From: a bacterium | Lineage (GTDB): Bacteria; Babelota; Babeliae; Babelales; Vermiphilaceae | NCBI GenBank assembly: GCA_021833825.1 | Contig: JAKBEL010000018.1 | Span: forward strand, 1 to 49,222 | Direction of reading: 5' to 3' | DNA: 49,222 nt | Part shown: piece after piece, positions 16,340-25,673 of the stretch | Position numbering within the stretch: position 1 is the first letter of the stretch | Layout of the letters: every line of letters starts with the position of its first letter | Program-made: the position numbers and the translations under genes | The notes under the pieces: model-generated | What the model was told of the DNA's origin: nothing | The model's input: only the letters and a program-made list of their open reading frames with translations | Database searches by the model: none

Positions 16340-17536
16340 ATGATAAATTTAGTTCAGGAAGCATATGAGACTCGTCCAGCTTCGATTAAGGTTATTGGAG
16401 TTGGGGGAGGTGGAGGTAATACTATAAATAGTATCATTGATTCAGGTTATACAGATATAGATTTCATAGCGGCCAATACTGATGCGCAGGCTCTTAGTAT
16501 GTCAAAAGCGACAACAAAGATTCAGATAGGGATCAAAACAACAAAAGGTCTTGGTGCAGGCTCTAATCCTGATTTTGGCAAAAGATCTGCAGAAGAGGAT
16601 ATGGATAAAATTTTAGCAGCTGTTGCAGATGCTGATATTGTCTTTTTAACAGCAGGTCTTGGCGGAGGAACTGGCTCAGGAGCATTGCCATCAATTGCAC
16701 ATGCATTGCGTGAAAAAGGAATACTCTGCATAGCGGTTGTAACTAAACCATTTATGTTTGAGGGCAAAAAGCGTATGCGTGTTGCTGAACAGGCGCTTGA
16801 AGTGATCAAAAAAGAGGTTGATACACTTATTGTTATTCCTAATCAGAAATTATTAGATGTTGTTGACCAACATGTTTCAATGATTGATGCATTCTCTCTG
16901 ATCAACAATGTTCTTGGATTATCAGTAAAGGGTATTTCAGATATTATCACAAAACCTGGCCATATCAATGTCGATTTTGCAGATGTAAAGACGATCATGA
17001 AAGATCGTGGCCTTGCATTAATGGGAACAGCTCGTGCAAAAGGTGAAAAGAGAGCACAAGAGGCTGCTTTAAATGCTATCGCATCCCCATTGCTTGAAAA
17101 TATGGATATTCAGGGCGCTCGTGGAGTATTGTTGAATGTGACTGGTGGTCCATCGTTGACATTACATGAAGTTGCTCAGGCGGCATCTATTATTTACGAT
17201 CAATCTGATGAGGACGCTCATATTATTATTGGATCGGTTATTGATGAAAATATGGCAGAAGAGGTATCAGTAACTGTTATTGCAACTGGCTTTCATCATT
17301 TAGATCAACAAGTGGTAGAAGTGCCTAAAAAGGATGTAGCATGTAAGCTTGAAGAGGTTGAGCCAAAAGCAACAGCTCATGTTAAATATGAAAAGGTTGC
17401 TTCAAGGCAGGAAGAGCAATATCACAGAGATGCAAGGCATGAGGCGGCGGCTCAAGATCAAGCATTGCTCGATATTAATGCGCTTGATATACCAACTTTT
17501 TTAAGACAACAATATAAGACTAAAGAAGATAACTGA
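16340..17536 (+). CDS. ftsZ: Cell division protein FtsZ
   Basis: FtsZ is the tubulin-like GTPase that forms the division ring. The glycine-rich GTP loop GGGTGSG is at about residues 106-113 (TAGLGGGTGSGALP). The N-terminal KVIGVGGGGGNTIN segment and the synergy loop (VDFADVKTIM) are present. The C-terminal linker (about residues 320-380) is Glu/Gln/Ala-rich, and the conserved end peptide appears as LDIPTFLRQQ, which binds FtsA. Length is 398 residues. A strong hairpin follows the stop, so it closes the ftsQAZ unit. Presence of FtsZ separates this genome from Chlamydiae, which lack it. Confidence 0.97.
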   Translation: MINLVQEAYETRPASIKVIGVGGGGGNTINSIIDSGYTDIDFIAANTDAQALSMSKATTKIQIGIKTTKGLGAGSNPDFGKRSAEEDMDKILAAVADADIVFLTAGLGGGTGSGALPSIAHALREKGILCIAVVTKPFMFEGKKRMRVAEQALEVIKKEVDTLIVIPNQKLLDVVDQHVSMIDAFSLINNVLGLSVKGISDIITKPGHINVDFADVKTIMKDRGLALMGTARAKGEKRAQEAALNAIASPLLENMDIQGARGVLLNVTGGPSLTLHEVAQAASIIYDQSDEDAHIIIGSVIDENMAEEVSVTVIATGFHHLDQQVVEVPKKDVACKLEEVEPKATAHVKYEKVASRQEEQYHRDARHEAAAQDQALLDINALDIPTFLRQQYKTKEDN

Positions 17537-17543
17537 AGTTATT

Positions 17544-17576
17544 AACAGGGGCTTTTTGCCCCTGTTGTTAGTGTTT
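17544..17576 (+). terminator. Terminator after ftsZ
   Basis: AACAGGGGC (17544-17552) pairs perfectly with GCCCCTGTT (17558-17566) around a TTTTT loop. The following bases are GT-rich rather than a clean T run, but position and stem strength support termination. Confidence 0.7.
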
Positions 17577-17645
17577 GGTTCGATGGAAGATGGTTTTTAG
17601 TTAGGATATGGTATTGAAAAAGACCTGATGCTAAAGAGATATGCA

Positions 17646-19790
17646 ATGAAGATGTTAAAATTATATGTACTACTTTTGTCTGTTGGTGATCTATTTCTTG
17701 CTTGTGCTCAAGCATCTTTGGTTGATCTTGCAAAAGATCTTCAAATAATATTTAAAGATCGTGGAGAGGCTTTTTTCTCTTCTGACTCAGCATCTCTTGT
17801 TGACCAAGCTTTTAATGATATTGTTAAAGGGGCTAGAGGTGATTCTAATTTCTATCTAAAGCTTAGAAATCTTCAGATCAATCGTGATAATAAAAATATT
17901 TCTATTGAACTGTTGGCCAACATACGTGATCTTATTCATGAGTTCTATTCTGATATATTATACCAACAGGATTATAAAAAAGCTTACTTTGTGGGCAAAG
18001 AGTTGTTAGCGCAGGTTATCTCTTTCCAGAATTTGTATTGTGATGTAAGCCAACTTCTGGATGAGCTTAATAATTTGACCCAAACACCGGCTCTTGTTCA
18101 AATTCAGAATAATCTCAAAGCGATCGCAAAAAATCGACCGATTCAAGATCAATTTGAATTTGATCAGGACGCAACTAAGTTTATAAAAAAATTATATCAA
18201 GTGGTTGTGGAGATCTCCGAGATTAATAATCAAGAAGAGTGTCAAGTAAAGATAGATCAAGCTTTAAGATGGGTTAACATTCTTTCTGAGCGCAAGCAGC
18301 GGTTAGATGAGATATTAAATGGTTTTGGGCAATTCATAAAAGATCGTTTTAAGCAGGGTGGTTATGAGCAGAATGTGCAAGTGAAATATAAAATAGATAG
18401 ACTACGAACAATCCAGCCTTTTTGGCAATTGATACAAAAAGAGATTATTGAAAAAATTGATAGGCAGAAATTCGATTCAAGGTCTTATCTTTATCGCATT
18501 AAAGAGCTATATAGATCAATGCCCTTGCAAGATTATACTCAAGAATCGATTGATGCTAATTTCGATTTTGAGGATCCGAGTGCTTTAATAGCGCCATTAA
18601 TTGATCAGACCAAGCGTATATTCAGTGACCTTATCAATGGTGTTGATGATGTGGATCTCCCATTAAAAATTGATGATGTTGTGCGTGCTATAGATTCAGT
18701 TTTGGCAAAGCGAGCTGAAATTTTAAGTTTTGGAAAGCGATTTGTTGGTTCAGACGTTATTAAAAGAATTCCGATAGTGCTTGCAATGAAGGGATCTTTT
18801 TTAACAGATTTAGATGAGATTGTAAAACTCAAAAAGATTGAGCTTGATCAGCGGCCCATATTAAAGCAGAATTTGGAAAATTATAAAAAGTTGTCTCAAG
18901 AGTATCCAGAGGATAGAGCCTCTACATTACAAGAGATCGAGCGACTTATGAAAGATATAGAATCTGAGCTATTTCCAATTGCTCAAGCACGTAAACTGCA
19001 ACAAGAGGTGCATCAATTAAAGGCTGAACCGGCAAAACAGAATGAGTTGCAAAAGAAGCAAGAAGAGTTAAAGCAGCAGGAGTTATTAGCTTTTGCAGAA
19101 AAACAGAATGCTATGCAGGCGGCATTGAAGGCTAAAATAGAGGCATATGAAGAGAATATTGATAGAAAAAGTGGAGAACTAGATGTTGGCCCCAAATTTG
19201 TGCCCGTTTTTAACCTTTTAAGGGGTTTGAACAAGTTGGCATATAATGATAGTATCAAAACCGTTTCTACTGATGATCAGTTGAATAAAAATCGTGATGA
19301 TGTGCAAGATAAGTTGCGTGTAATAGATGCTGGATTAGATAGTATTGAAAAGCTTGGCAGAGCGGAGCGCATGATAGAAGGCTTGCAAGCTAAGCAGGAT
19401 ATTGGCCAATTGAGTCAACAATTGCAGTCAATTATCGATGATTTTAATCGCCTTGATGCAGAGCGTGTTGATCTGAAAGATGCTATTTTAAATATGCAGG
19501 CGCGAGCTTCACAATTTTATAGAGACATTGTTTTGTTAAGTGAAAAGAGTAGTGTTGTTGAAGTAGCTATTGCCCATGCTCAAAATCTGCAAGCCAATGT
19601 AGATAGGTCGCGAAATGCAATAATGCAATCGCAAAAGTTTGCATCTTCAGCAATGAGGGTTTTCAATCAATTTAAAAATGTTTATGCATCAGTTCGTGAT
19701 AATGTGGCAAGGCCATTTAATGCTATTGGGTCATTTTATACAAATGTGTATAACGGTCTATATAATACTTACAAACGTTTTTTCCCTTGA
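17646..19790 (+). CDS. Large exported coiled-coil protein of unknown function
   Basis: I do not recognise this protein (714 residues from 17646). The start at MKMLKLYVLLLSVGD is preferred because AAGAG lies eight bases upstream; 17628 is a possible alternative. Residues 1-23 form a signal peptide (cut near ACAQA-S). The rest is almost wholly helical: heptad-rich stretches are clear between about residues 420-510 (Gln/Lys/Glu-rich, LKKIELDQRP to AKIEAYEEN) and 560-660. The final 40 residues are Phe/Tyr/Asn-rich (FNQFKNVYAS, then FYTNVYNGLYNTYKRFFP). It could be a periplasmic or secreted structural protein. It opens a group of three exported helical proteins. A hairpin at 19820-19849 may end its transcript. 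Confidence 0.75.
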   Translation: MKMLKLYVLLLSVGDLFLACAQASLVDLAKDLQIIFKDRGEAFFSSDSASLVDQAFNDIVKGARGDSNFYLKLRNLQINRDNKNISIELLANIRDLIHEFYSDILYQQDYKKAYFVGKELLAQVISFQNLYCDVSQLLDELNNLTQTPALVQIQNNLKAIAKNRPIQDQFEFDQDATKFIKKLYQVVVEISEINNQEECQVKIDQALRWVNILSERKQRLDEILNGFGQFIKDRFKQGGYEQNVQVKYKIDRLRTIQPFWQLIQKEIIEKIDRQKFDSRSYLYRIKELYRSMPLQDYTQESIDANFDFEDPSALIAPLIDQTKRIFSDLINGVDDVDLPLKIDDVVRAIDSVLAKRAEILSFGKRFVGSDVIKRIPIVLAMKGSFLTDLDEIVKLKKIELDQRPILKQNLENYKKLSQEYPEDRASTLQEIERLMKDIESELFPIAQARKLQQEVHQLKAEPAKQNELQKKQEELKQQELLAFAEKQNAMQAALKAKIEAYEENIDRKSGELDVGPKFVPVFNLLRGLNKLAYNDSIKTVSTDDQLNKNRDDVQDKLRVIDAGLDSIEKLGRAERMIEGLQAKQDIGQLSQQLQSIIDDFNRLDAERVDLKDAILNMQARASQFYRDIVLLSEKSSVVEVAIAHAQNLQANVDRSRNAIMQSQKFASSAMRVFNQFKNVYASVRDNVARPFNAIGSFYTNVYNGLYNTYKRFFP

Positions 19791-19808
19791 TGGAGCTCAA
19801 TTATCTCA

Positions 19809-20885
19809 TTATAGACTTTGTAAGTTCTCAGTAATGGCTGAGAACTTACTGTTTAGCTCTTTTAATTTTTGCCAAAAAGCGATAAGCCCGTGTTCTTTAA
19901 TTAGTTTATTTTTTATCTGATAGAGTAGATTGCGTTCATTGACAAGCGCTAAAGCCTCATCTATTGCATGAGCTATAGCATTGTGAGCCTTGTGTAAATC
20001 ATCATAAGCATTTTTATCTGAAGAGATATATTCTAATCTTTTAGAATCCTCTGTTAGAAAGTGCTTTACTGTTTGCAAATCCCCTGTATATGCGTTGAGT
20101 ACGTTTTGATTCAGAAGGTGGTCTTTGAGCATAGCATTCGCCTTAAGGAGTCTCTTTACAAATGTTGTAATATTCGCGTTAAGCTTAAATTCTATACATT
20201 GCTTATAGATGGTTTGCAGCTCTTCTTTTATCTCTTTTCTTGCTTCATAGAATTGCTCATTATGTTTATAAAAATGAAGAAGCAAGATTCTTCTTGAAAG
20301 GTCTAATAATTGAGTGACTCTCTGTTTTATAATCTGTAGATCATTGTTGATCTGTTCAATAAGCCCATTATTTTCAGGATTCTTTAATGTTTTTAGAGTA
20401 TTGATATTATCTTCAATCCTGTTTTGCATAATCTCTAGTCTACTTTTAAAGTTGGCCATTGCCCCCTTATTTTCTGTATGAGAGAACAGATTTTTGATTT
20501 CACTTATCAATGTTTCAGAGGTGTTATCTATATCTGCTTCAATGAGATCTATTTTTTTAGAGATCTCTTTTGGTGATAAAGGTATCTCGTATCTCTCCAT
20601 TATTATTTCTGGCCGAGATGGTGGTAACGCCTTTTTTGCTCTTAATCTATATAGAGCTGCTGCTGTAAGCAGGGCCGCTCCTGCTGCAGTTGCATATCTA
20701 TATTCTGGTCTTAAATGAGACCAATATTGCCTCATGGATCTGCTATAGTCAAGAACTGACTGTTGCATATTAAAAAGGGCGGCAGAAAGCCTATTTTTTA
20801 TGGAGGTTGCTTCTGATGCAGATATTTCAAAAGACGCTATGATGAGCAGTATTAATCTTTTCCATTGTATCACAGTAATCTCCAT
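19809..20885 (-). CDS. Exported or membrane-anchored helical protein of unknown function
   Basis: The 358-residue protein starts with MEITVIQWKRLILLIIASFEISA, a signal peptide or anchor. A second hydrophobic stretch (YATAAGAALLTAAALYRL, about residues 64-81) is followed by Arg/Lys, giving a membrane hairpin with a large helical domain behind it (residues 100-358). That domain holds long amphipathic helices and Glu/Lys/Leu heptads but no enzymatic motif. The architecture (leader, Gly/Ala-rich helix, helical body) is shared with the exported protein at 21069-21998. The gene is convergent with the one at 17646, with 18 bases between stops. Its last codons contain one arm and loop of a strong hairpin. 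Confidence 0.72.
   Translation of the reverse strand: MEITVIQWKRLILLIIASFEISASEATSIKNRLSAALFNMQQSVLDYSRSMRQYWSHLRPEYRYATAAGAALLTAAALYRLRAKKALPPSRPEIIMERYEIPLSPKEISKKIDLIEADIDNTSETLISEIKNLFSHTENKGAMANFKSRLEIMQNRIEDNINTLKTLKNPENNGLIEQINNDLQIIKQRVTQLLDLSRRILLLHFYKHNEQFYEARKEIKEELQTIYKQCIEFKLNANITTFVKRLLKANAMLKDHLLNQNVLNAYTGDLQTVKHFLTEDSKRLEYISSDKNAYDDLHKAHNAIAHAIDEALALVNERNLLYQIKNKLIKEHGLIAFWQKLKELNSKFSAITENLQSL
19820..19849 (+). terminator. Strong hairpin inside the 3' end of the convergent gene
   Basis: GTAAGTTCTCAG (19820-19831) pairs perfectly with CTGAGAACTTAC (19838-19849), with a six-base loop. On the plus strand it is followed by a T-rich run (TGTTTAGCTCTTTT), so it may terminate the gene ending at 19790. 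The same bases encode the last residues of the minus-strand gene. Confidence 0.55.
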
Positions 20886-21068
20886 TTTTACATAAAAAGC
20901 TCCTGGCCCAACTTATTTCTAATATAAATAGTATCAAAAAGTATAGGTTTGCATCAAGAATATCTGTATTTTGCAGCGCTATTGCCGAATCTCCTCTTTT
21001 GCAAGATGTCGATTTTTAGGTAATATCTTAGATATAGATGAATCATATTTTTAAAAAGAGGTGAGTGT

Positions 21069-21998
21069 ATGAAGATGTTTTCGATATTTTCTATTGTTAG
21101 GTTGCTTTCGCTGGTAATGCTGCTGCCGCCTACTGGTAATTGCTTATGTAATCCATCCGATAAAGATATTATGGGTCTGATTGGTTTGGTTGGTGCTGCA
21201 GTTGGGGCTTATGGAATTGGCCATTATTGTGGTCTATGGGATGATCCTTCACATGAAGAGATTATAAATGCTGCAACCAGGCAGTTGCGCGAATCAGATC
21301 ATTATCAGCCAATGTTGGCCCTTATTTCTAATTATGGTCCATCATTTGATCCTAAATATACGTTTGATGAATCATTACTCTATCAGCTTGCATTGGCAAA
21401 AAGATCAGATGGTTCATGTGATGTATTCTTTTCTGCATTAAAGAGCTTTATTCGTAGAACTCGTTCGATAGTGCAGAGCTTAAGTGAAAGATCAGCTAAG
21501 ATCAAAGAATCTGGAGATTGGCAAGAGATCAAATCGGTCTCTTATATAATGGATGATCTTAATGAAAGGTTGTCTGCAACAGTTGAGAGTCTTTGTAAGC
21601 TTCATATCCATTTAGAGCGCCATACCGGTTATTTTAGACTTTTTGAATATGAAGATTATCTTCGCAATCGATATTATGAGGAGCTTTTACTGCTCGATCG
21701 TTATAGCGATGCATATACTATTAAAGAGGGTTTACGTGCTTGTGCTTTAAGAATCTATCATGGCCCATTTGCACTTATGCAGTTTGCACAGGAGCTGAGT
21801 AAAGATACGCAATCTTTACAGAATCTGATATCAAGAACAACCTATAATTATGCAACGCGCATAGCATACGCACGGGATGTTGCCGCTCGGCTCTATCATA
21901 TTGAGCGTATAATTGTTTCTGATAATGAATATATGAGGGCGCTGCTTGCCTATCAACAACAGCAGAAAGAGAGAGATTGTTTGCAGCCGGGTAGGTAG
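21069..21998 (+). CDS. Exported protein of unknown function
   Basis: The 309-residue protein has a signal peptide (MKMFSIFSIVRLLSLVMLLPPTGN, cut possibly before CLCN) and a Gly/Ala-rich hydrophobic segment at about residues 36-54 (GLIGLVGAAVGAYGIGHYCG). The remainder is helical with many Tyr, Arg and Leu residues (for example YFRLFEYEDYL). A Cys near the leader end could make it a lipoprotein, but the surrounding residues are not a good lipobox. The ribosome site AGAGGTGAG is strong. It lies 29 bases before pgeF and probably shares its transcript. It resembles the protein at 19809-20885 in layout, suggesting a common family, but this is not proven. Confidence 0.72.
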   Translation: MKMFSIFSIVRLLSLVMLLPPTGNCLCNPSDKDIMGLIGLVGAAVGAYGIGHYCGLWDDPSHEEIINAATRQLRESDHYQPMLALISNYGPSFDPKYTFDESLLYQLALAKRSDGSCDVFFSALKSFIRRTRSIVQSLSERSAKIKESGDWQEIKSVSYIMDDLNERLSATVESLCKLHIHLERHTGYFRLFEYEDYLRNRYYEELLLLDRYSDAYTIKEGLRACALRIYHGPFALMQFAQELSKDTQSLQNLISRTTYNYATRIAYARDVAARLYHIERIIVSDNEYMRALLAYQQQQKERDCLQPGR

Positions 21999-22027
21999 AT
22001 GTTAAAGGTCTTTTATAAAGATTGTAT

Positions 22028-22750
22028 ATGTTGATACACAATAATCCCCTTTTTTCTATATATTTTGGAAACGCTGATGATAATATCTCTTCTGATCAAT
22101 ATCTTGGTTATCCAAAAAAAGTGCAGTTGCTTTCTATAGAGCCCTATAAGAGATTGCAAAAATTGATGCATCTTGAGGATCTCTTTTTTCTGAATCAGAT
22201 TCATTCTGCAAAAGGGGTTATTGTTTCTGAAAAAGCTCAATTTGAGCCATTTTCGGTGCAGGGTGATTATCTTATTACAGATCAAAAACATATTGGCATT
22301 GGCATTATGACCGGAGATTGCCTGCCGATTATTTTCTATGATAATCTTCATAATGTTGCCGCTATTGTCCATGCTGGGTGGAGAGGCTCTGTTGAACACG
22401 TTGCGGTTAAAGCGCTTGCTCATATGCAGGCTCAGTTTGGAACTAAAATTGAACATATACGCATCTTTTTTGGGCCATCGGCAAAAAGCTGTTGTTATCA
22501 AGTTGGGCAAGAATTTGAAAAGCACTTAGAGCACTTTTCATTTGCAGATCAGATACTATACAAAGAGGAGAGGGGCATAATGTTTGATCTTCCTCTATGT
22601 AATAAGTTGCAATTGGAGCATGTTGGAGTGGCCAAAGAGGCTTTTAGATTACAATATAATTCGTGCACTATATGTGATCCAAGGTACTGTTCATATCGAA
22701 GAGAGGGTGCAAATGGTTCAAGGCAGATGACGGTTGTTGTTATTAGGTGA
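22028..22750 (+). CDS. pgeF: Laccase-domain protein YfiH/PgeF (purine nucleoside phosphorylase type)
   Basis: This family (formerly YfiH, multicopper polyphenol oxidase domain) acts on purine nucleosides and has been linked to murein precursor editing. The metal-binding triad is visible: His in LNQIHSAKG, Cys in TGDCLPI and His in VHAGWRGS. The C-terminal CDPRYCSYRREG segment is typical. The ATG at 22028 is used; a TTG two codons earlier is in frame but has no better ribosome site. Length is about 240 residues, normal. It follows an exported protein gene closely and precedes secA by 140 bases. Which reaction it performs in vivo is not decided by the sequence. Confidence 0.88.
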   Translation: MLIHNNPLFSIYFGNADDNISSDQYLGYPKKVQLLSIEPYKRLQKLMHLEDLFFLNQIHSAKGVIVSEKAQFEPFSVQGDYLITDQKHIGIGIMTGDCLPIIFYDNLHNVAAIVHAGWRGSVEHVAVKALAHMQAQFGTKIEHIRIFFGPSAKSCCYQVGQEFEKHLEHFSFADQILYKEERGIMFDLPLCNKLQLEHVGVAKEAFRLQYNSCTICDPRYCSYRREGANGSRQMTVVVIR

Positions 22751-22890
22751 ACAAACATCTTTCTGGTTGGAGCTTAGTCTCTATTTGTGATATACTTTTT
22801 GAAATGATCGGTTGATCAGAATCTATTTACTTTAATTCTGCCATTTGGCTAAACTTACAGACGAATAAAACTTGCTATTGGAGAAATCTG

Positions 22891-25419
22891 ATGATTGGAA
22901 AATTATTAGCATTGATATTAGGTACTAACAATGCACGACAGTTAAGAACATTGACCCCCATAGTTCATAAAATTAATAGTTTAGAGCCGAGTATAATTGC
23001 CCTCAGTGATAATGAACTCAAAGAAAAGACAAATGAATTTCGTGAGCGCTTTGCAAATGGAGAGACTTTAGATGATCTTCTGCCAGAAGCATTTGCGGTT
23101 GTTCGTGAGGCTTCACGCAGAACTATTGGCCAGCGCCATTATGATGTACAGTTACTTGGTGGTATTGTTTTGCATCAGGGTAAAATAGCTGAAATGAAGA
23201 CTGGCGAAGGCAAAACATTAACGGCGACCTTACCCTTATATTTAAATGCATTGGCTGGCAAAGGGGTCCATTTAGTAACAGTTAATGATTATTTAGCAAA
23301 GCGTGATTCACAATGGATGGAGCCGGTCTATGGATTTTTGGGCATGACCGTTGCTGCATTGCAGAATAACATGCAAGATGCTGAGCGTAAAAAGGTCTAT
23401 CAAGCGGACATTCTCTATGCAACAAACAATGAATTGGGATTTGATTATTTGCGTGATAATATGAAGTTTCGTCTTTCAGATTATGTGCAGCGCGATCTTT
23501 ACTATGCCATTGTTGATGAGGTTGACTCAATTTTGATCGATGAAGCTCGAACTCCGCTTATTATATCAGGATCATCAGATGAGCTTGGAGGTCTTTATAA
23601 GGCTGCCGATAAAGCGGTTAAACATTTAAGGGCAACAGAGGATTATGAGGTTGACGAAAAAGAGCGTAATGTTCAGCTGACCGAGTCTGGTGTTGATAAA
23701 ATAGAGAAGATGTTTAATGTTGCAAATCTTTTTGCAATTGAGAATCTCAATCTGCTGCATCATGTCAATCAGGCTTTAAGAGCCAATGTTATATTTAAGC
23801 GAGATGTTGAGTATGTAGTGCAAGATGGAGAGATTCTGATTGTTGACGAATTTACTGGCCGCATATTGCCAGGACGGCGTTATAGTGATGGATTGCACCA
23901 AGCTATTGAAGCAAAAGAGAATGTCACAATTGAAAAAGAGACGCAGACATTAGCATCGATCACTCTACAGAATTATTTTAGATTATACAAAAAACTTGCT
24001 GGTATGACAGGAACTGCAGCAACAGAAGCAGAAGAGTTTTATAAAATTTACAAGCTTGATGTTGTCTCTGTGCCAACCAATAGAGAGATGGTAAGGATTG
24101 ATAATCCTGATCTTATCTTTTTGAGTAAGCGTGCAAAAGAGAAGATGATTATTCAGGATATTAAAGAGCGCCATGCAAAAGGGCAGCCAATTCTTATAGG
24201 AACTGTTGCAGTTGAATCATCAGAAGAGTTGAGTCATGCATTGAAGCGTGCAGGGATTCCTCATGAAGTGCTCAATGCAAAGCAGCATGCCCGTGAAGCT
24301 GAAATAGTTGAGCATGCAGGTGAGCCAGGAAGAATCACCATAGCTACCAATATGGCCGGTCGTGGAACAGATATTAAACTGACACCAGAATCAGTTCAAG
24401 CTGGAGGCCTTTATATTCTAGGAACAGAGCGTCATGAGAGCAGACGTATTGATAATCAATTGCGTGGGCGTTCTGGCCGTCAAGGGGACGTTGGTGAGTC
24501 CCGCTTTTATATCTCATTTGAAGATGATCTTATTCGCCGTTTCTCACCAGATCTCAAAGATAAGATGGTCCGTTGGGGGGGTATGAATGAAGATGATGTG
24601 ATTGAAGAGAAGATTGCATCAAAGACAATCGAAACAGCACAAGAGAAGATCGAAAAGAAAAATTTTGAAGTTCGTAAACATCTACTTGAGTATGATGATG
24701 TGCTCAATCAGCAACGCTCAGTTGTGTATGCCTATCGCCGTAATATTCTAGAGGGCAATGAGCATGTTTATGATCTGATTCATGATCTTATTACTGCAAT
24801 GATTGCAGACATTGTTGCCCGTTTTTGCCCTAAAAATTCGGTAACTCAAGAGCAGCGCGATGCAATTTTTGCATTTATGCATAAACTGACCGGATTGCCA
24901 GAGAAAATCTTTGAAGATGCGGGAATTAATTATAGTCGCCTTGATATTATGCGCAAAGATCTTACCGATCTTATTCTTGAACAGTATGAGCTTTTCCGTA
25001 ATCAACAGAATGGCACAGTGATTCAAGAGGCTGAAAAGTGGCTTATGCTTGAGACAATCGATCAAGCATGGAAACAGCACATGTATAATTTAGATCATCT
25101 CAAAGAGGGTATCGGGCTGCGCGGTTGGGGGCAAAAAAATCCATTGATCGAGTATAAACGTGAAGCATTTGCTATGTTTAAAGAGATGATGGAGCATGTG
25201 CGTCTTGATATTATTCATCATATTTTCCATCTCAATGTTGAACGTTTTAATCAACATGAGCTTGAGCATAAACGTGAGCGTGAACTTGAACAACTCAATA
25301 TGATCGGCGGTGATGATACATCGCATGAACCTGTGCAACGCAAAGTGGATAAAATTGGCAGAAATGATCCATGTACCTGTGGATCAGGGAAGAAGTATAA
25401 GAAGTGTTGTGGCAAGTAA
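22891..25419 (+). CDS. secA: Preprotein translocase ATPase SecA
   Basis: SecA drives post-translational export of signal-peptide proteins through SecYEG. Walker A is MKTGEGKTL near residue 101-110, the DEAD-type box is VDEVDSILIDEARTPLIISG, and the second RecA-like domain has ATNMAGRGTDIKL and LRGRSGRQGD. The preprotein-binding and helical scaffold regions follow. The zinc-binding C-terminus is CTCGSGKKYKKCC (Cys828, Cys830, Cys839 and Cys840). Length is 842 residues, at the compact end of the family. A GGAGAAA site precedes the ATG. The abundance of signal-peptide genes in this window makes SecA their likely exporter. Confidence 0.97.
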   Translation: MIGKLLALILGTNNARQLRTLTPIVHKINSLEPSIIALSDNELKEKTNEFRERFANGETLDDLLPEAFAVVREASRRTIGQRHYDVQLLGGIVLHQGKIAEMKTGEGKTLTATLPLYLNALAGKGVHLVTVNDYLAKRDSQWMEPVYGFLGMTVAALQNNMQDAERKKVYQADILYATNNELGFDYLRDNMKFRLSDYVQRDLYYAIVDEVDSILIDEARTPLIISGSSDELGGLYKAADKAVKHLRATEDYEVDEKERNVQLTESGVDKIEKMFNVANLFAIENLNLLHHVNQALRANVIFKRDVEYVVQDGEILIVDEFTGRILPGRRYSDGLHQAIEAKENVTIEKETQTLASITLQNYFRLYKKLAGMTGTAATEAEEFYKIYKLDVVSVPTNREMVRIDNPDLIFLSKRAKEKMIIQDIKERHAKGQPILIGTVAVESSEELSHALKRAGIPHEVLNAKQHAREAEIVEHAGEPGRITIATNMAGRGTDIKLTPESVQAGGLYILGTERHESRRIDNQLRGRSGRQGDVGESRFYISFEDDLIRRFSPDLKDKMVRWGGMNEDDVIEEKIASKTIETAQEKIEKKNFEVRKHLLEYDDVLNQQRSVVYAYRRNILEGNEHVYDLIHDLITAMIADIVARFCPKNSVTQEQRDAIFAFMHKLTGLPEKIFEDAGINYSRLDIMRKDLTDLILEQYELFRNQQNGTVIQEAEKWLMLETIDQAWKQHMYNLDHLKEGIGLRGWGQKNPLIEYKREAFAMFKEMMEHVRLDIIHHIFHLNVERFNQHELEHKRERELEQLNMIGGDDTSHEPVQRKVDKIGRNDPCTCGSGKKYKKCCGK

Positions 25420-25486
25420 TACTTTTTTAGTTTTTTAACATTATCTTTCCTTTTATATTTTTTTATTGCCCTATCGGGCAGATGTT

Positions 25487-25620
25487 AAGTGGGTTTCTTG
25501 TCAAACCCCTTAACGATCCCGGACACAAAAGGAGACCTTTTGAATTCCTAACCGGTTTAAAACCATGATCACTCGCCTATTCGGCTCGAATCAGGTTAAA
25601 CCTTATATCAGAAAAATTTT
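25487..25620. other. Structured non-coding stretch after secA
   Basis: The gap 25420-25910 has no gene. Here several pairings follow one another: GTTAAG(T)GGGTTT with AAACCCCTTAAC (25487-25519, one bulge), CAAAAGG with CCTTTTG (about 25526-25542), and GGTTTAA with TTAAACC enclosing a GC-richer segment (about 25554-25602). None has a clean T run except weakly for secA. It may be a compound terminator, a small RNA or a second repeat family. I could not match it to SRP RNA, RNase P RNA or tmRNA signatures. Confidence 0.4.
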
Positions 25621-25673
25621 ATAATATAGACTTCTTCTGAAACAAACAACTTTATAAAAAATGAATAACTCAC

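Noticed and set aside
16522-16809. Minus-strand ORF within ftsZ
   Set aside because: It is a shadow of the conserved GTP-binding region; Ser/Ala/Pro-rich antisense sequence without a start signal.
22013-22525. Minus-strand 170-codon ORF opposite pgeF
   Set aside because: It mirrors a gene with clear laccase-domain motifs, and its own translation shows no domain.
25420-25620. SRP RNA, RNase P RNA or tmRNA after secA
   Set aside because: None of the conserved cores (for example GGAA-loop arm of SRP RNA or GAGGAAAGTC of RNase P RNA) is present.
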